The notes: a model not told the origin generated them from the letters alone. DNA of 64,000 nt from Panulirus ornatus (GCF_036320965.1 NC_092230.1:44586235-44650234), one strand, 5' to 3'. Positions 50,671-62,182 are shown, counted from the stretch's first letter. Numbers and translations: made by a program.

Positions 50671-51347
50671 TCCATGGCCACACCATCAACGACAAACCCA
50701 CCACCCACCCCACCACCATCATCATCACCCCTGATGTATGACGCCATCGGTAGCAAACATCACATGACCACGGGGGCTACAACCACATAATTTCCCCTCC
50801 CTCCCTTGACACACACACACACACACACACACATACACACACACAAGGAGAGGACAATGACACTTCGAAGGTGTAAATAACAAACTGTAGGCAGCAGTAA
50901 ACCTGACATGACCTCCCCCCCTAAAAATAAAAAAACCCACAACCACGCAATGATAAAAACCACCACAGACTACCACACACGACCACGACCACTCTGGGGC
51001 CAACCACACGCAACGGCCAACCACACGCAGTGACATCAACAACAACAACATAGACAAACGCGAACTAAAACAAACACCAGAAGGCCTTGCGCTGGGGGGC
51101 CCGGCCAAATTATCGGGGGGGGGGTAATAATTTGCTGGCCAACAATTTGAACAAGGGGTTAGCCGTATCTGACGTTGTTAACAAGGTTACAAGCACAGGA
51201 CGCGCCCTAACAAGCAGTTAGCGGGTAATGGGGCTGTTAGGGGCGGCCTCTTGATGTGTCCTTGTTAACCAGTTCTGACGACCTTGTTGGAGGCTCCATT
51301 GGGCCCGCGCTTACGCCCCTCTGGCTCTCGCTGCTAGAGAGACGCTT

Positions 51348-51388
<41 letters not shown>

Positions 51389-51611
51389 GGTGTTGGAGAG
51401 GTTTTCGACGGTGGCGTTGGAGAAAGGCTATAATCTCATAACCGTGTTGGAGAGGCTAATAAATAATGATGGAGACTGGTGGCGATGGTGATGGAGGAAT
51501 ACTACGATGACGGCAACACACACACAAAAAAAAAGGGAATCCATCCCTCAAAAGAAGGCAACAACGGGTCGACCATGAGGTCCCCCAGGGCTAACGATGA
51601 GGTGAAATGAG
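50671..51611. other. Unique DNA island with two dinucleotide tracts, no gene seen
   Basis: (CA)n 50809-50845 and (GT)n 51351-51387. The 51115-51330 stretch is unique, holds several AACAAG/CCTTGTT motifs, and has an inverted repeat GTTAACAAGG (51177) / CCTTGTTAAC (51260). It might be regulatory, but nothing proves it. Confidence 0.45.
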
Positions 51612-52282
51612 TATGATGAGGGTGGAGGGTGGATCCTCATTATGAGGGTGGAGGGTCAATCCTCATTATGAGGGTGGATCCTCATTGAGGGTGGAGGGTG
51701 GATCCTCATTATGAGGGTGGAGGGTGGATCCTCATTATGAGGGTGGAGGGTCAATCCTCATTATGAGGGTGGAGGGTGGATCCTCATTATGAGGGTGGAT
51801 CCTCATTATGAGGGTGGAGGGTGGATCCTCATTATGAGGGTGGAGGGTCAATCCTCATTATGAGGGTGGAGGGTGGATCCTCATTATGAGGGTGGAGGGT
51901 GGATCCTCATTATGAGGGTGGATCCTCATTATGAGGGTGGAGGGTGGATCCTCATTATGAGGGTGGATCCTCATTATGAGGGTGGAGGGTGGATCCTCAT
52001 TATGAGGGTGGAGGGTGGATCCTCATTATGAGGGTGGATCCTCATTATGAGGGTGGATCCTCATTATGAGGGTGGAGGGTGAATCCTCATTATGAGGGTC
52101 AATCCTCATTATGAGGGTGGAGGGTGGATCCTCATTATGAGGGTGGAGGGTGGATCCTCATTATGAGGGTCAATCCTCATTATGAGGGTGGAGGGTCAAT
52201 CCTCATTATGAGGGTGGAGGGTCAATCCTCATTATGAGGGTGAATCCTCATTATGAGGGTGGAGGGTGGATCCTCATTTTGA
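51612..52282. repeat. 26/19-bp mixed minisatellite with 13-nt dyad
   Basis: The long unit is TATGAGGGTGGAGGGTGGAT plus CCTCAT. The short unit (19 bp) lacks one GGAGGGT-type 7-mer. Each junction contains CCTCAT-T-ATGAGG, a perfect 6-1-6 inverted repeat. About 27 units in mixed order. Confidence 0.95.
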
Positions 52283-52339
52283 GGCCGGCAGCCCAGTCAC
52301 GACCAACCAACCTACCATCACCACCACCACGCCAGCGAT

Positions 52340-52340
<1 letters not shown>

Positions 52341-52372
<32 letters not shown>
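52341..52372. repeat. (CT)n microsatellite
   Basis: 16 units. Confidence 0.95.
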
Positions 52373-52373
<1 letters not shown>

Positions 52374-52423
52374 AGGGGGTTTACCATCCACTGGAAGAAA
52401 AAACCCACAGTCGTTCCTCACAT

Positions 52424-52509
52424 GACGTGTCCTACACACACACACACACACACACGCACACACATACACACACACACGCATGGGGCGGTGTTCATCATGG
52501 GTACGTGTC

Positions 52510-52542
<33 letters not shown>

Positions 52543-52566
52543 GGGCGGTGTTCATCATGGGTACGG
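52424..52566. repeat. Tandem duplication of a (CA)n-containing ~70-bp unit
   Basis: ACGTGTCCTACACACA...ATGGGGCGGTGTTCATCATG occurs twice (from 52424 and from 52503). The copies differ mainly in (CA)n length. Confidence 0.92.
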
Positions 52567-52589
52567 TATGGACGGCAGCTCCGGGGGTC

Positions 52590-53115
52590 GTACCGTCGTG
52601 CTCACGGGCCGTACCGTCGTGCTCAAGGGTCGTACCGTCGTGCTCAATGGTCGTACCGTCGTGCTCAAGGGCCGTACCGTCGTGCTCAGGGGTCGTACCG
52701 TCGTGCTCAGGGGTCGTGCCGTCGTGCTCCGTGGACCGTACCGTCGTGCTCAAGGACCGTGCCGTCGTGCTCACGAGCCGTACCGTCGTGCTCACGGGTC
52801 GTACCGTCGTGCTCACGGGTCGTACCGTCGTGCTCACGGGTCGTACCGTCGTGCTCCGAGGACCGTACCGTCGTGCTCAAGGACCGTGCCGTCGTGCTCA
52901 CGAGCCGTACCGTCGTGCTCACGGGTCGTACCGTCGTGCTCACGGGTCGTACCGTCGTGCTCACGAGTCGTACCGTCGTGCTCCGAGGACCGTACCGTCG
53001 TGCTCAAGGACCGTGCCGTCGTGCTCACGAGCCGTACCGTCGTGCTCACGGGTCGTACCGTCGTGCTCACGGGTCGTACCGTCGTGCTCAAGGACCGTAC
53101 CGTCGTGCTCCGTTT
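52590..53115. repeat. 21-bp minisatellite (~25 copies) with higher-order pattern
   Basis: The unit is CGTACCGTCGTGCTCACGGG plus T. Subtypes (CACGGGT, CAAGGAC, CCGAGGAC, CACGAGC) recur in the same order, giving a block of about six units (~127 bp) seen from 52735, 52857 and 52980. Because 21 is divisible by three, all frames stay open (for example VPSCSRV or RTVVLTG repeats); I do not call this a protein. Confidence 0.95.
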
Positions 53116-53319
53116 CGTCGTTCTCAGGGGGGAACAACGAGTCATACATGATGCAGTGGGGTAGGGAAACGACCCCTGCCTCCCCTCGCCATAGGAGCGG
53201 GGGAGTAATCAAATTACTGTATGACCAACACCCATATCTACATACACCCGACATGCTCAAACGGTGACCACAGCTGATAGTGATGATAAACTGTATAGTG
53301 ATGATGTAAGCCGTGAGTA

Positions 53320-54445
53320 TAACAAAGCTAAGCTTTAAACACACCGTTCCTCCATACAAAGCTAAGCTTTAAACACACCGTTTCCTCGATACAAAGCTAA
53401 GCTTTAAACACACCGTTTCCCCGATACAAAGCTAAGCTTTAAACACACCGTTCCTCCATACAAAGCTAAGCTTTAAACACACCGTTCCTCCATACAAAGC
53501 TAAGCTTTAAACACACCGTTTCCTCGATACAAAACTAAGCTTTAAACACACCGTTCCTCCATACAAAGCTAAGCTTTAAACACACCGTTCCTCTATACAA
53601 AGCTAAGCTTTAAACACACCGTTCCTCTATACAAAGCTAAGCTTTAAACACACCGTTCCTCCATACAAAGCTAAGCTTTAAACACACCGTTCCTCCATAC
53701 AAAGCTAAGCTTTAAACACACCGTTTCCTCGATACAAAACTAAGCTTTAAACACACCGTTCCTCCATACAAAGCTAAGCTTTAAACACACCGTTCCTCTA
53801 TACAAAGCTAAGCTTTAAACACACCGTTCCTCCATACAAAGCTAAGCTTTAAACACACCGTTCCTCCATACAAAGCTAAGCTTTAAACACACCGTTCCTC
53901 GATACAAAGCTAAGCTTTAAACACACCGTTCCTCCATACAAAGCTAAGCTTTAAACACACCGTTCCTCGATACAAAGCTAAGCTTTAAACACACCGTTCC
54001 TCCATACAAAGCTAAGCTTTAAACACACCGTTCCTCGATACAAAGCTAAGCTTTAAACACACCGTTCCTCCATACAAAGCTAAGCTTTAAACACACCGTT
54101 CCTCCATACAAAGCTAAGCTTTAAACACACCGTTCCTCGATACAAAGCTAAGCTTTAAACACACCGTTCCCCGATACAAAGCTAAGCTTTAAACACACCG
54201 TTCCTCCATACAAAGCTAAGCTTTAAACACACCGTTCCTCCATACAAAGCTAAGCTTTAAACACACCGTTCCTCCATACAAAGCTAAGCTTTAAACACAC
54301 CGTTCCTCCATACAAAGCTAAGCTTTAAACACACCGTTCCTCCATACAAAGCTAAGCTTTAAACACACCGTTCCTCCATACAAAGCTAAGCTTTAAACAC
54401 ACCGCTCCCCGATACAAAGCTAAGCTTAAAACACACCGTTCCCCG
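53320..54445. repeat. 34-bp minisatellite (~33 copies) with 13-nt dyad
   Basis: The unit is ACAAAGCTAAGCTTTAAACA followed by CACCGTTCCTCCAT. The AAAGCT-A-AGCTTT core is a perfect 6-1-6 inverted repeat in nearly every unit. Variation is confined to the last bases (CCTCCAT, CCTCGAT, CCCCGAT, TCCTCGAT). Very homogeneous. Confidence 0.97.
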
Positions 54446-54710
54446 TAATATACATACACAGAAAGAGCTTGAAAGCTTTATGACCAAAGCTTATATTTGC
54501 ATGGGTCAATCAGCCTTAAAGCCCTTCACTCACCCGCCCTGCAAAACAATGTCGCCTGGCAACATACGAAATCGATCTCAAACAAGATTTATCTGACTGT
54601 CCCAAATTTCGAGCGAGAATTATTGGCAAAACACGCGCCCGCAAACACAAACAGAACACAGACAAACAAACACAGGTACAAAAACAAACGCACGCACTCT
54701 CCTATAAAAT
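54446..54710. other. Unique spacer
   Basis: Retains a decayed AAGCTT-containing segment (AGAGCTTGAAAGCTTTATGAC near 54465-54490), possibly the edge of the neighbouring array. No gene seen. Confidence 0.5.
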
Positions 54711-54833
54711 TCTCTCTCTCTCTCTCTCTCTCTCTCCTATAAACACACACACACACACACATACACACTCCTATAAACACACCCATACACCCTCCTATAA
54801 ACAGACACATACACCCTCCTTCGCACACACACA

Positions 54834-54864
<31 letters not shown>

Positions 54865-54906
54865 AAACACACACACATACACCCTCCCATAAACACACAC
54901 AAACAC

Positions 54907-54948
<42 letters not shown>

Positions 54949-54952
54949 CACC
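54711..54952. repeat. Mixed (CT)n/(CA)n with CTCCTATAAACACAC blocks
   Basis: CTCCTATAAACACACACACA-type blocks alternate with (CT)n and end in (CA)n at 54911-54944. Confidence 0.93.
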
Positions 54953-55243
54953 TACAATTAACAATGCTAATCTAGGGGAAGAACAGGTGGAGTTCGAGCA
55001 CGTTCGGTACGGCCCTAAGGCCGTGCCGTACGTGCTCAAGGGGGTCTAATTAGGTCTCATAATTCATCTCCACGACGGAGGAAGGGTAAACACAAGGTGT
55101 GGTAATAAAGGAAGCGAAGACACGCGACGCGACGCGTGCACGGAAAACGAAACAGCTCAGCCCTATAAAGGGAAAGGGTCGAATACGATGTGGCAGACGA
55201 GAGGATAAAAAGGTGGGGGGGAGGCGAGACAGTGTGGGTCTCG

Positions 55244-55301
<58 letters not shown>

Positions 55302-55456
55302 CATCCTCCTCCTCCTCCACACTGGGTCAGGGAGAAGAGAGAGAGAGGGGGGGAAACACATCATATGTTTTTAAGTAGGTGTAAAGAACAATGGGAGGAG
55401 GTCATAAACTGCCTAAGGACGGGAAGGGTACGCCACACAAGGTTTAAGAGGCGAAG

Positions 55457-55488
<32 letters not shown>

Positions 55489-55650
55489 CTGTACGGGGGT
55501 GGAGGGGCCCATAGTGTGTGCTGGTAATGGGGGAAGTAACAGTGGATGAGAATGGGGCCCATAGTGTGTTAGATATGGGGAAGGACGTGTATGGGTATGG
55601 GGAAGGGGTCCATGGTGTCTTGGAAATGGGGAAGGACGTGTATGAGAAGT
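54953..55650. other. Unique DNA with (GA)n and (CA)n, no gene seen
   Basis: (GA)n 55245-55299 and (CA)n 55459-55482. A ~45-bp imperfect repeat containing GGGCCCATAGTGTGT lies at 55507-55640. A short GGTACGGCCCTAAGGCCGTGCC inverted repeat lies at 55006-55027. Confidence 0.55.
55245..55299. repeat. (GA)n microsatellite
   Basis: About 27 units. Confidence 0.97.
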
Positions 55651-55654
55651 CAAC

Positions 55655-55965
55655 TACCTGGCCTTTTATCACTTCTGTGTCACACTATCTAGGCCTTTTT
55701 ATCATGTTTCACGCGATTTGGTCCTTTCATGATCTGTGTCACACCTATCTGGCCTTTTATCATTTCTGTATCACACTGTCTAGGCCTTTTATCATGTTTC
55801 ACGCGATTTGGTCCTTTCATGATCTGTGTCACACCTATCTGGCCTTTTATCATTTCTGTGTCACACTATCTAGGCCTTTTTATCATGTTTCACGCTTGGT
55901 CCTTTCATGATGTGTCACACCTACCTGGCTTTTTATCATTTCTGTGTCACACTGGTCTGGTCTTC
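55655..55965. repeat. ~90-bp tandem repeat (3-4 copies, subrepeats inside)
   Basis: Each unit has CTATCTGGCCTTTTATCATT and a diverged second half with AGGCCTTTTATCATGTTTCA, then GTCCTTTCATGATCTGTGTC. The halves resemble each other, so this is an old ~45-bp duplication amplified as a dimer. Confidence 0.9.
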
Positions 55966-56059
55966 CATTGTTTCCTAACCCCTTCTGAGCCTGGCTCTCT
56001 CTGCACACATCTGTACCACACAATAACTTATGGGATAAAAAAATTTGCTTTTGAGTTAC

Positions 56060-56485
56060 CCAAGTCCTGTTCCTCCTCGCCTTTTATTCAACGAGTTTGT
56101 TACCGCCTTTTATTCGACGAGTCTCTTCTGGCCTTTTACTTAACGAGTATGTTCTCGCCTTTTAGTTAACGATTCTATTCCCGCCCTATACTCAACGAGT
56201 CCGCTCTTGTCTTTTACTCAAAGAGTCTGATATTGTCTTTTACTTAACGAGTCTGCTCTCGTCTATTACTTAACGAGTCTGTTCTGGCCTTTTACTTAAC
56301 GAATAAGTTCCCGTTTTTCACAACGAATCTGTTCTCGCCTTTTACTTAAAGAGTCTGTTTCCGTCTTTCACTTAACGATTCTATCCTCGCCTTTTACTTA
56401 ACGAGTCCGTCCCCGTCTTTTACTCAACGATTCTATTCCTACCTTTTACTTAACGAGTCTGTTCTGGCCTTTTACGTTTTTCTTT
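56060..56485. repeat. ~26-bp degenerate tandem repeat (~16 copies)
   Basis: The core is CCTTTTACTTAACGAGTCTG then TTCTCG or TTCCCG, with many substitutions. It shares the GGCCTTTTA motif with the adjacent 90-bp repeat and may descend from it. Confidence 0.88.
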
Positions 56486-57039
56486 TCTTTTTCCTACAGG
56501 ACAGAAGGCGTCCGTCAAACAGTACACCACAAATATAGTAGGAAAAAAAAAACATGTATAAAGACTCCCCCTTAAGCAATGGGGGTGTGTCAATGTAATA
56601 ACATCAAAGTAGGGCCTTATGACAGGGGTTCATAGGGGCGGTTTGGGCCCACCGGGCACTCACACCACACGGCAGGACGGGCGTGTCCCTTACAGCACGC
56701 TATAATAAGGGTGTATTTACGGCACATAATTCTGGCGTGGTGGGAGCGCCCGTAGGGGAGGCGGCGGCGGTGTGGCCAGGGCCGAGGGCCACAGCAGGCC
56801 ACCGAGGCCACAGGGAATGCAGTAATTGCAAGGTTCTGATCCTCTTCATGGAGGGTCATCAAAGTGGAATAAATCATGGGGGGGAGGCGCGCGTGCGCCC
56901 CCGCGCGCCTCCCCCCCCCCCCCCCACGTCCCGGACTTACGTGAGGCCCCGGATGGGGGAAGGGGGGGGTGAGGGGAAGATGGGAGGGAGAGAGGGGAGG
57001 GAGACACGGATATTGGACGGGAGAAGGGAGTACGTAGGA
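56486..57039. other. GC-rich unique DNA, no gene seen
   Basis: 56640-56930 is GC-rich with GCGCGCGTGCGCCCCCGCGCGCC and a C-run. No conserved protein was recognised. Confidence 0.45.
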
Positions 57040-57330
57040 AGTACATGAGTACATGGGAGTACTTGGGGGTACATGGGAGTACGTGGGAGTACATGACGGT
57101 ACAGGGTGTACACTGGAGTACCTGGGAGTACATGTCGGTACAGGGTGCACATGGGAGTACATGAGTGTACATGACGTTGCAAGGTGTACACGGGAGTACT
57201 TGGGTATACATGACGGTACATGGGAGTACATGACGGTACATGGTGCACACGGGAGTACATGGGAGTACATGAACGGCCCAGGGTGTACAAGGGTAGTACT
57301 TGGAAGTACACGTCGGTGCACGGGAAGAGG
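57040..57330. repeat. Degenerate GTACATGGGA repeat (~12-bp base period)
   Basis: GGGAGTACATGGGAGTACAT and TACATGACGGTACA variants alternate, with a higher-order period of roughly 50 bp. It contains many GTAC palindromes. Confidence 0.88.
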
Positions 57331-57589
57331 GAGAGATATAAGAGGGAGAGCTGAGGGCTCCATGACGGAGAAATCTACTGTCATGATCTTATTTGTGGTA
57401 GATAGACGGTAGCAAAGTAGATGGTACCTTTCCCCTCCCTACCCCCGAGCCAGCCCTACGCCCCCCTCTCACTCGGGGGGGGGGGAACACTAGGGGTGCT
57501 GTAGCGTGTGGGGGGGGCCACGACCCACCCCATCCCTCAGGGGCAGGTACGTACACGTAGTAGTATAGCGACTGCCCCTTATTAAACTC
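57331..57589. other. Unique spacer with G and C runs
   Basis: G-runs at 57475-57485 and 57511-57517. No gene seen. Confidence 0.5.
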
Positions 57590-58660
57590 CTCTCCCTCAG
57601 GGGGTACATAAGGGGAAAAAGTGTTGTGGATGCCTCTGACCTACACTCTCCCACAGGGGATACATAAGGGGTAGTGTTGAAGGTGCCCCTGATCCACACC
57701 CTCTCTCACAGGGGGTATGTAAGGGGTAGTGTTGAAGGTGCCCCTGATCCACCCGCTCTCTCACAGGGGGTACATAAGGGGTAGTGTTGAAGGTGCCCCT
57801 GATCCACACCCTCTCCCACAGGGGGTACATAAGGGGTAGTGTCGTGGGTGTCCCTGATCCACCCCCCCTCCCACAGGGGGTATGTAAGGGGTAGTGTCGT
57901 GTGTGTCCCTGATCCACACCCTCTCTCACAGGGGGTATGTAAGGGGTAGTGTCGTGGGTGCCCCTGATCCACCCTCTCTCACATGGGGTATGTAAGGGGT
58001 AGTGTCGTGGGTGCCCCTGATCCACACCCTCTCTCACAGGGGGTATGTAAGGGGTAGTGTCGTGGGTGCCCCTGATCCACCCCCTCTCTCACTGGGGGTA
58101 TGTAAGGGGTAGTGTCGTGGGTGCCCCTGATCCACCCCCTCTCCCACAGGGGGTATGTAAGGGGCAGTGTCGTGGGTGCCCCTGATCCACCCCCCCCCTC
58201 CCACAGGGGGTATGTAAGGGGTAGTGTCGTGTGTGTCCCTGATCCACACCCTCTCTCACAGGGGGTATGTAAGGGGTAGTGTCGTGGGTGCCCCTGATCC
58301 ACCCTCTCTCACATGGGGTATGTAAGGGGTAGTGTCGTGGGTGCCCCTGATCCACACCCTCTCTCACAGGGGGTATGTAAGGGGTAGTGTCGTGGGTGCC
58401 CCTGATCCACACCCTCTCTCACAGGGGGTACATAAGGGGTAGTGTCGTGGGTGCCCCTGATCCACACCCTCTCTCACAGGGGGTATGTAAGGGGTAGTGT
58501 CGTGGGTGCCCCTGATCCACACCCTCTCTCACAGGGGGTATGTAAGGGGTAGTGTCGTGGGTGCCCCTGATCCACACCCTCTCTCACAGGGGGTATGTAA
58601 GGGGTAGAGTCGTGGGTGCCCCTGACCCATCCCCTCCCACAGGGGGTACATACGGGGCAG
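57590..58660. repeat. 55-bp minisatellite (~19 copies)
   Basis: Unit parts are CCTGATCCACACCCTCTCTC, ACAGGGGGTATGTAAGGGGT and AGTGTCGTGGGTGCC. The left edge has older variants (GTTGAAGGTG for GTCGTGGGTG, TACATAAGG for TATGTAAGG). The minus-strand frames (HYPLHTPCERG-type repeats) are artefacts. Confidence 0.96.
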
Positions 58661-58911
58661 TGTACTGTAAAATGTTCCCTGGCCGTTTCCATTCGTACTG
58701 TATGTCAAATAATATATACCAGCCCATTAATCTGCTTCATCTATCAGTCATATCGATCAATTCCCTTATTAATCACTCACAGGTCTATGGCAGGTGTACG
58801 ATCATACAGCATTAGGAGTTGATCATGAAATTATCTAACAATTCATGGATAAAACATAATGAATGTGCTTTTTATACTGTTTTGTGCTTACATTTACATA
58901 TAAATTGGACT

Positions 58912-58916
<5 letters not shown>

Positions 58917-58986
<70 letters not shown>
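58917..58986. repeat. (TA)n microsatellite
   Basis: About 35 units. Confidence 0.97.
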
Positions 58987-58989
<3 letters not shown>

Positions 58990-59094
58990 ATTCACATTTA
59001 CAACCAAGCAATTAATTTACATGAGAAAAAGAGATCAATACGACAATGGGTTCAGCCTGACTGGAAGAATCGTATCTGGGCACGCAAGACCAGT

Positions 59095-59457
59095 CCACTG
59101 ACTGGAACCACTGGAAAGACACCGACTGGAACCACTGGAAAGATACTGCCTGGAACCACTGGAAAGATACTGACTGGAACCACTGGAAAGATAAAGACTG
59201 GAACCACTGGAAAGATACTGACTGGAACCACTGGAAAGATACTGCCTGGAACCACTGGAAAGATACTGAATGGAACCACTGGAAAGATACTGCCTGGAAC
59301 CACTGGAAAGATACTGCTGGAACCACTGGAAAGATACTGACTGGAACCACTGGAAAGATACTGACTGGAACCACTGGAAAGATACTGCCTGGAACCACTG
59401 GAAAGATACTGCCTGGAACCACTGGAAAAAAAGACTGGAACCACTGGAAAGATACCA
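59095..59457. repeat. 24-bp minisatellite (~15 copies)
   Basis: The unit is CTGGAACCACTGGAAAGATA plus CTGA or CTGC. The 8-codon period keeps + frames (TGTTGKIL repeats) and minus frames (QWFQSVSF repeats) open. No start context or non-repeat domain suggests a real protein. Confidence 0.96.
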
Positions 59458-59562
59458 ATGGATTCTGAAACGACACTGACGGGAGCATCTGCACACACTC
59501 TGACTACCCTGTATCGAGACCAGAGCATTGGCCGTACCTTCAACACTTTACCAACCAGACTG

Positions 59563-59566
<4 letters not shown>

Positions 59567-59626
<60 letters not shown>
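59567..59626. repeat. (GA)n microsatellite
   Basis: About 29 units. Confidence 0.97.
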
Positions 59627-59628
<2 letters not shown>

Positions 59629-60605
59629 TATCGCAGGTAAACAAGATTTCTTTTTTTTCGCTCCAAGGGCGAAGGGGAATGGTGTTCCGCGGCAACACTT
59701 GAGCCCAAGTGCAAGCAAGCACTTACGCCTCGAGTGACGGAGGGGTGAGGGGTACTTCACGTAACGTACGAACATCCCGGATGGGCTATGGCTAACTCAG
59801 ACGCGGGTCGCTAATGACCAACGTGCTGCGCAAACGAGAACATGAGATCTTGCGCGCAGGACCAGCTGCCACCCTAAGACGGGAAAAGGTACGCGGAGTT
59901 GAAAACTTAATAACGCTCCCCAAGTTAGAGACCTCCAACTTGCATACCTGGTCCCAAAGCGTCTGGCCACACACACACACACACACAAGACATCCGTGTT
60001 TGGTACAGAGTGAACACCGATTCCATTTTCATTCCCACGGCATGTTAACACGGCCACACGCGGACCTCCAACCACACACACACACAACAAAGAACGGCAT
60101 GAAAAGAAAACGGGAGGCCGGTGTTTTGGAAGTGCCTCTCGGCAATACTGGAAGGTGTACATGACGAGGGCGCGAGAGACAAGGTTAAGTCTTGGATACG
60201 ACCAATGTCTTCCCACCTCCTCCTCCCTCCTCCTCCAGGGGGCGCAGCAAGAGTAGGAAGAGCAAGAGGAACGGCAGCTACTACTATCATCATATAGAAA
60301 ACAGGCAGCGGGGGGCAATAGAGGGGACGGGAGGGTTGGGTTGGGAGGGGGCGGGGTGATGACGGCCGGAAAACGGAAGATGGTGACCTGGCCAAAGGGC
60401 GCCGAGCGGCGGCTGTCTCCTGAAGGGGCGTGGGGGGGGAGACTACCCTCGTCTACCCGGATGTGACGATGAACTCCATTACCCGAACATAAGAGGAGGG
60501 GGAGGAGGAGGGACGGACGCTGGTAAAGAGGAACAGGGGAGTTGTGGAAAAAAGGGGGGCAGGGCGACCCCCCCCCCCCCGTCAACGAGGAGGGACGGAA
60601 TGACA

Positions 60606-60606
<1 letters not shown>
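59627..60606. other. Unique DNA, no gene seen
   Basis: The 263-codon minus frame at 59797-60585 shows no recognisable domain and spans simple sequence. Short CA runs at 59970 and 60074; C-run at 60568-60581. Confidence 0.45.

Positions 60607-60678
<72 letters not shown>
60607..60678. repeat. (GA)n microsatellite
   Basis: About 35 units. Confidence 0.97.
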
Positions 60679-60680
<2 letters not shown>

Positions 60681-60844
60681 CCGGCAGTGGGATGGTGAGG
60701 TGTTGAAAAGGGAGGGGAAAGGAAGAACGTATGTGGGAGAGAGAGGAACTCTCAGACTAGACGTGTAACACACTTCTCAATCCTTGAGGAAATTAACGAA
60801 ACATTTTGAAATTTTCTTTAAAAAGCAAACAGACTGAAGGGGAG

Positions 60845-60928
60845 AGGGATAATGTGATAAAGCAAGGAGTTAGCAGAAGGAAAGCCAGACGAAGGGATAA
60901 TGTGATAAAGCAAGGAGTTACCAGAAAA
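60845..60928. repeat. ~49-bp direct duplication
   Basis: GGGATAATGTGATAAAGCAA followed by GGAGTTA[GC]CAGAA occurs twice in tandem. Confidence 0.92.
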
Positions 60929-61186
60929 AGACAATAATAATGAAAAATAAAAGCCAGCTATTCCTATGCTCAAGAAACAGGATACGGTAAGTGCTGTGGA
61001 AAATTTACATATGCAAAGAGGGCGTGCAAGAAACACCCATAAAGCTGGGAGGAGAGGAGGCAATAAATGACAACCGAAACACAAGGTGGATAAACGTGGG
61101 AGCCAAGGAGTGGTAGAAAATGGGAGACGGCTTGCAAAAAATACATTTACAAATAAATAAAACAAATGCGAGAACTACGGATGGAA

Positions 61187-61249
<63 letters not shown>
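61187..61249. repeat. (GA)n microsatellite
   Basis: About 31 units. Confidence 0.97.
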
Positions 61250-61251
<2 letters not shown>

Positions 61252-61424
61252 GCCACAGATGGAACGGAAGGAAGGGAGGGGATGATGCAGAGGAGGAGGA
61301 GGAGGAGGACAGAGATCGGGGGTGTGCAGTTCGATGAAAAACGGGATACGGAAAAGGCAGGAGACGAACAATGAGGAGGATTGTGGTCAAGATAACGGAG
61401 GGTGGTGGAGGGACACGGTGAGGG

Positions 61425-61720
61425 AGGCAGGTAAGACGGAGGGAGGGAGGGAGGCAGGTAAGACGGAGGGAGGGAGGCAGGTAAGACGGAGGGAGGGAGG
61501 CAGGTAAGACGGAGGGAGCGAGTAAGGCAGGTAAGAGGGAGGGAGGCAGGTAAGACGGAGGGAGCGAGGAAAGCAGGTAAGAGGGAGGGAGGCAGGTAAG
61601 ACGGAGGGAGCGAGGAAGGCAGGTAAGAGGGAGGGAGGGAGGCAGGTAAGACGGAGGGAGGGAGGCAGGTAAGACGGAAGGCGCGAGGTAGGCAGGTAAG
61701 AGGGAGGGAGGAAGGTAAGG
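61425..61720 (+). repeat. ~23-bp minisatellite carrying perfect CAGGTAAG in each unit
   Basis: The unit is GAGGCAGGTAAGACGGAGGG plus GGGA-type additions, alternating with AAGGCAGGTAAGAGGGAGGG units. I count twelve CAGGTAAG plus one AAGGTAAG. See findings. The minus-strand LPPSVLPASLPPSYL-type frame is an artefact. Confidence 0.95.
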
Positions 61721-61734
61721 GGAAGGGAGGGTGG

Positions 61735-61890
61735 TGGGGAAAGAGTGAGGGAGTGAGGTGGGTGAGAGGGAGGTGAGAGAGGGAGGGTGGTGGGGACAGA
61801 GAGGGAGGTGAGAGAGGGAGGGTGGTGGGGACAGAGGGAGGAGGTGAGAGGGAGGTGAGAGAGGGAGGCAGGGTGGTGGGGATAGAGTGA
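61735..61890. repeat. GGGAGGGTGGTGGGGACAGA-type repeat
   Basis: Four irregular units of about 30-40 bp, G-rich, continuing the purine strand bias of the preceding array. Confidence 0.88.
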
Positions 61891-62127
61891 GGGAGGGAAG
61901 TAAGCTGGAGGTCATGTTTATGGTAATGGAGAACACAGAAACATTTACATAATGTAGGCGCCAGGCTTGGGGGGCGCCCAGACCCGCCCACCCGCCCGAA
62001 CGACGGCTTCCAGCGCCTCTTCCCTCCGGAAGGGGTGGTGGTGGTGGAGGGAGGGAGAGGGGGAGTTCACGGAGAAGATGAGGTGCGGGAGAGGGGGATA
62101 AGTGAGAGTGGTGCATGGGTGATAATG

Positions 62128-62182
<55 letters not shown>

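Noticed and set aside
52266..53267. 333-codon open frame on + with VPSCSR-type heptad repeats
   Set aside because: The frame is created by the 21-bp minisatellite and a (CA)n duplication; all other frames are equally open and there is no non-repeat domain.
57597..58412. Minus frames with HYPLHTP repeats across the 55-bp array
   Set aside because: Several overlapping frames are equally open; units differ by length changes that would break a real protein.
59012..59714. Minus frames with QWFQSVSF repeats and + frames with TGTTGKIL repeats
   Set aside because: Artefact of the 24-bp minisatellite plus (GA)n; symmetrical openness on both strands argues against coding.
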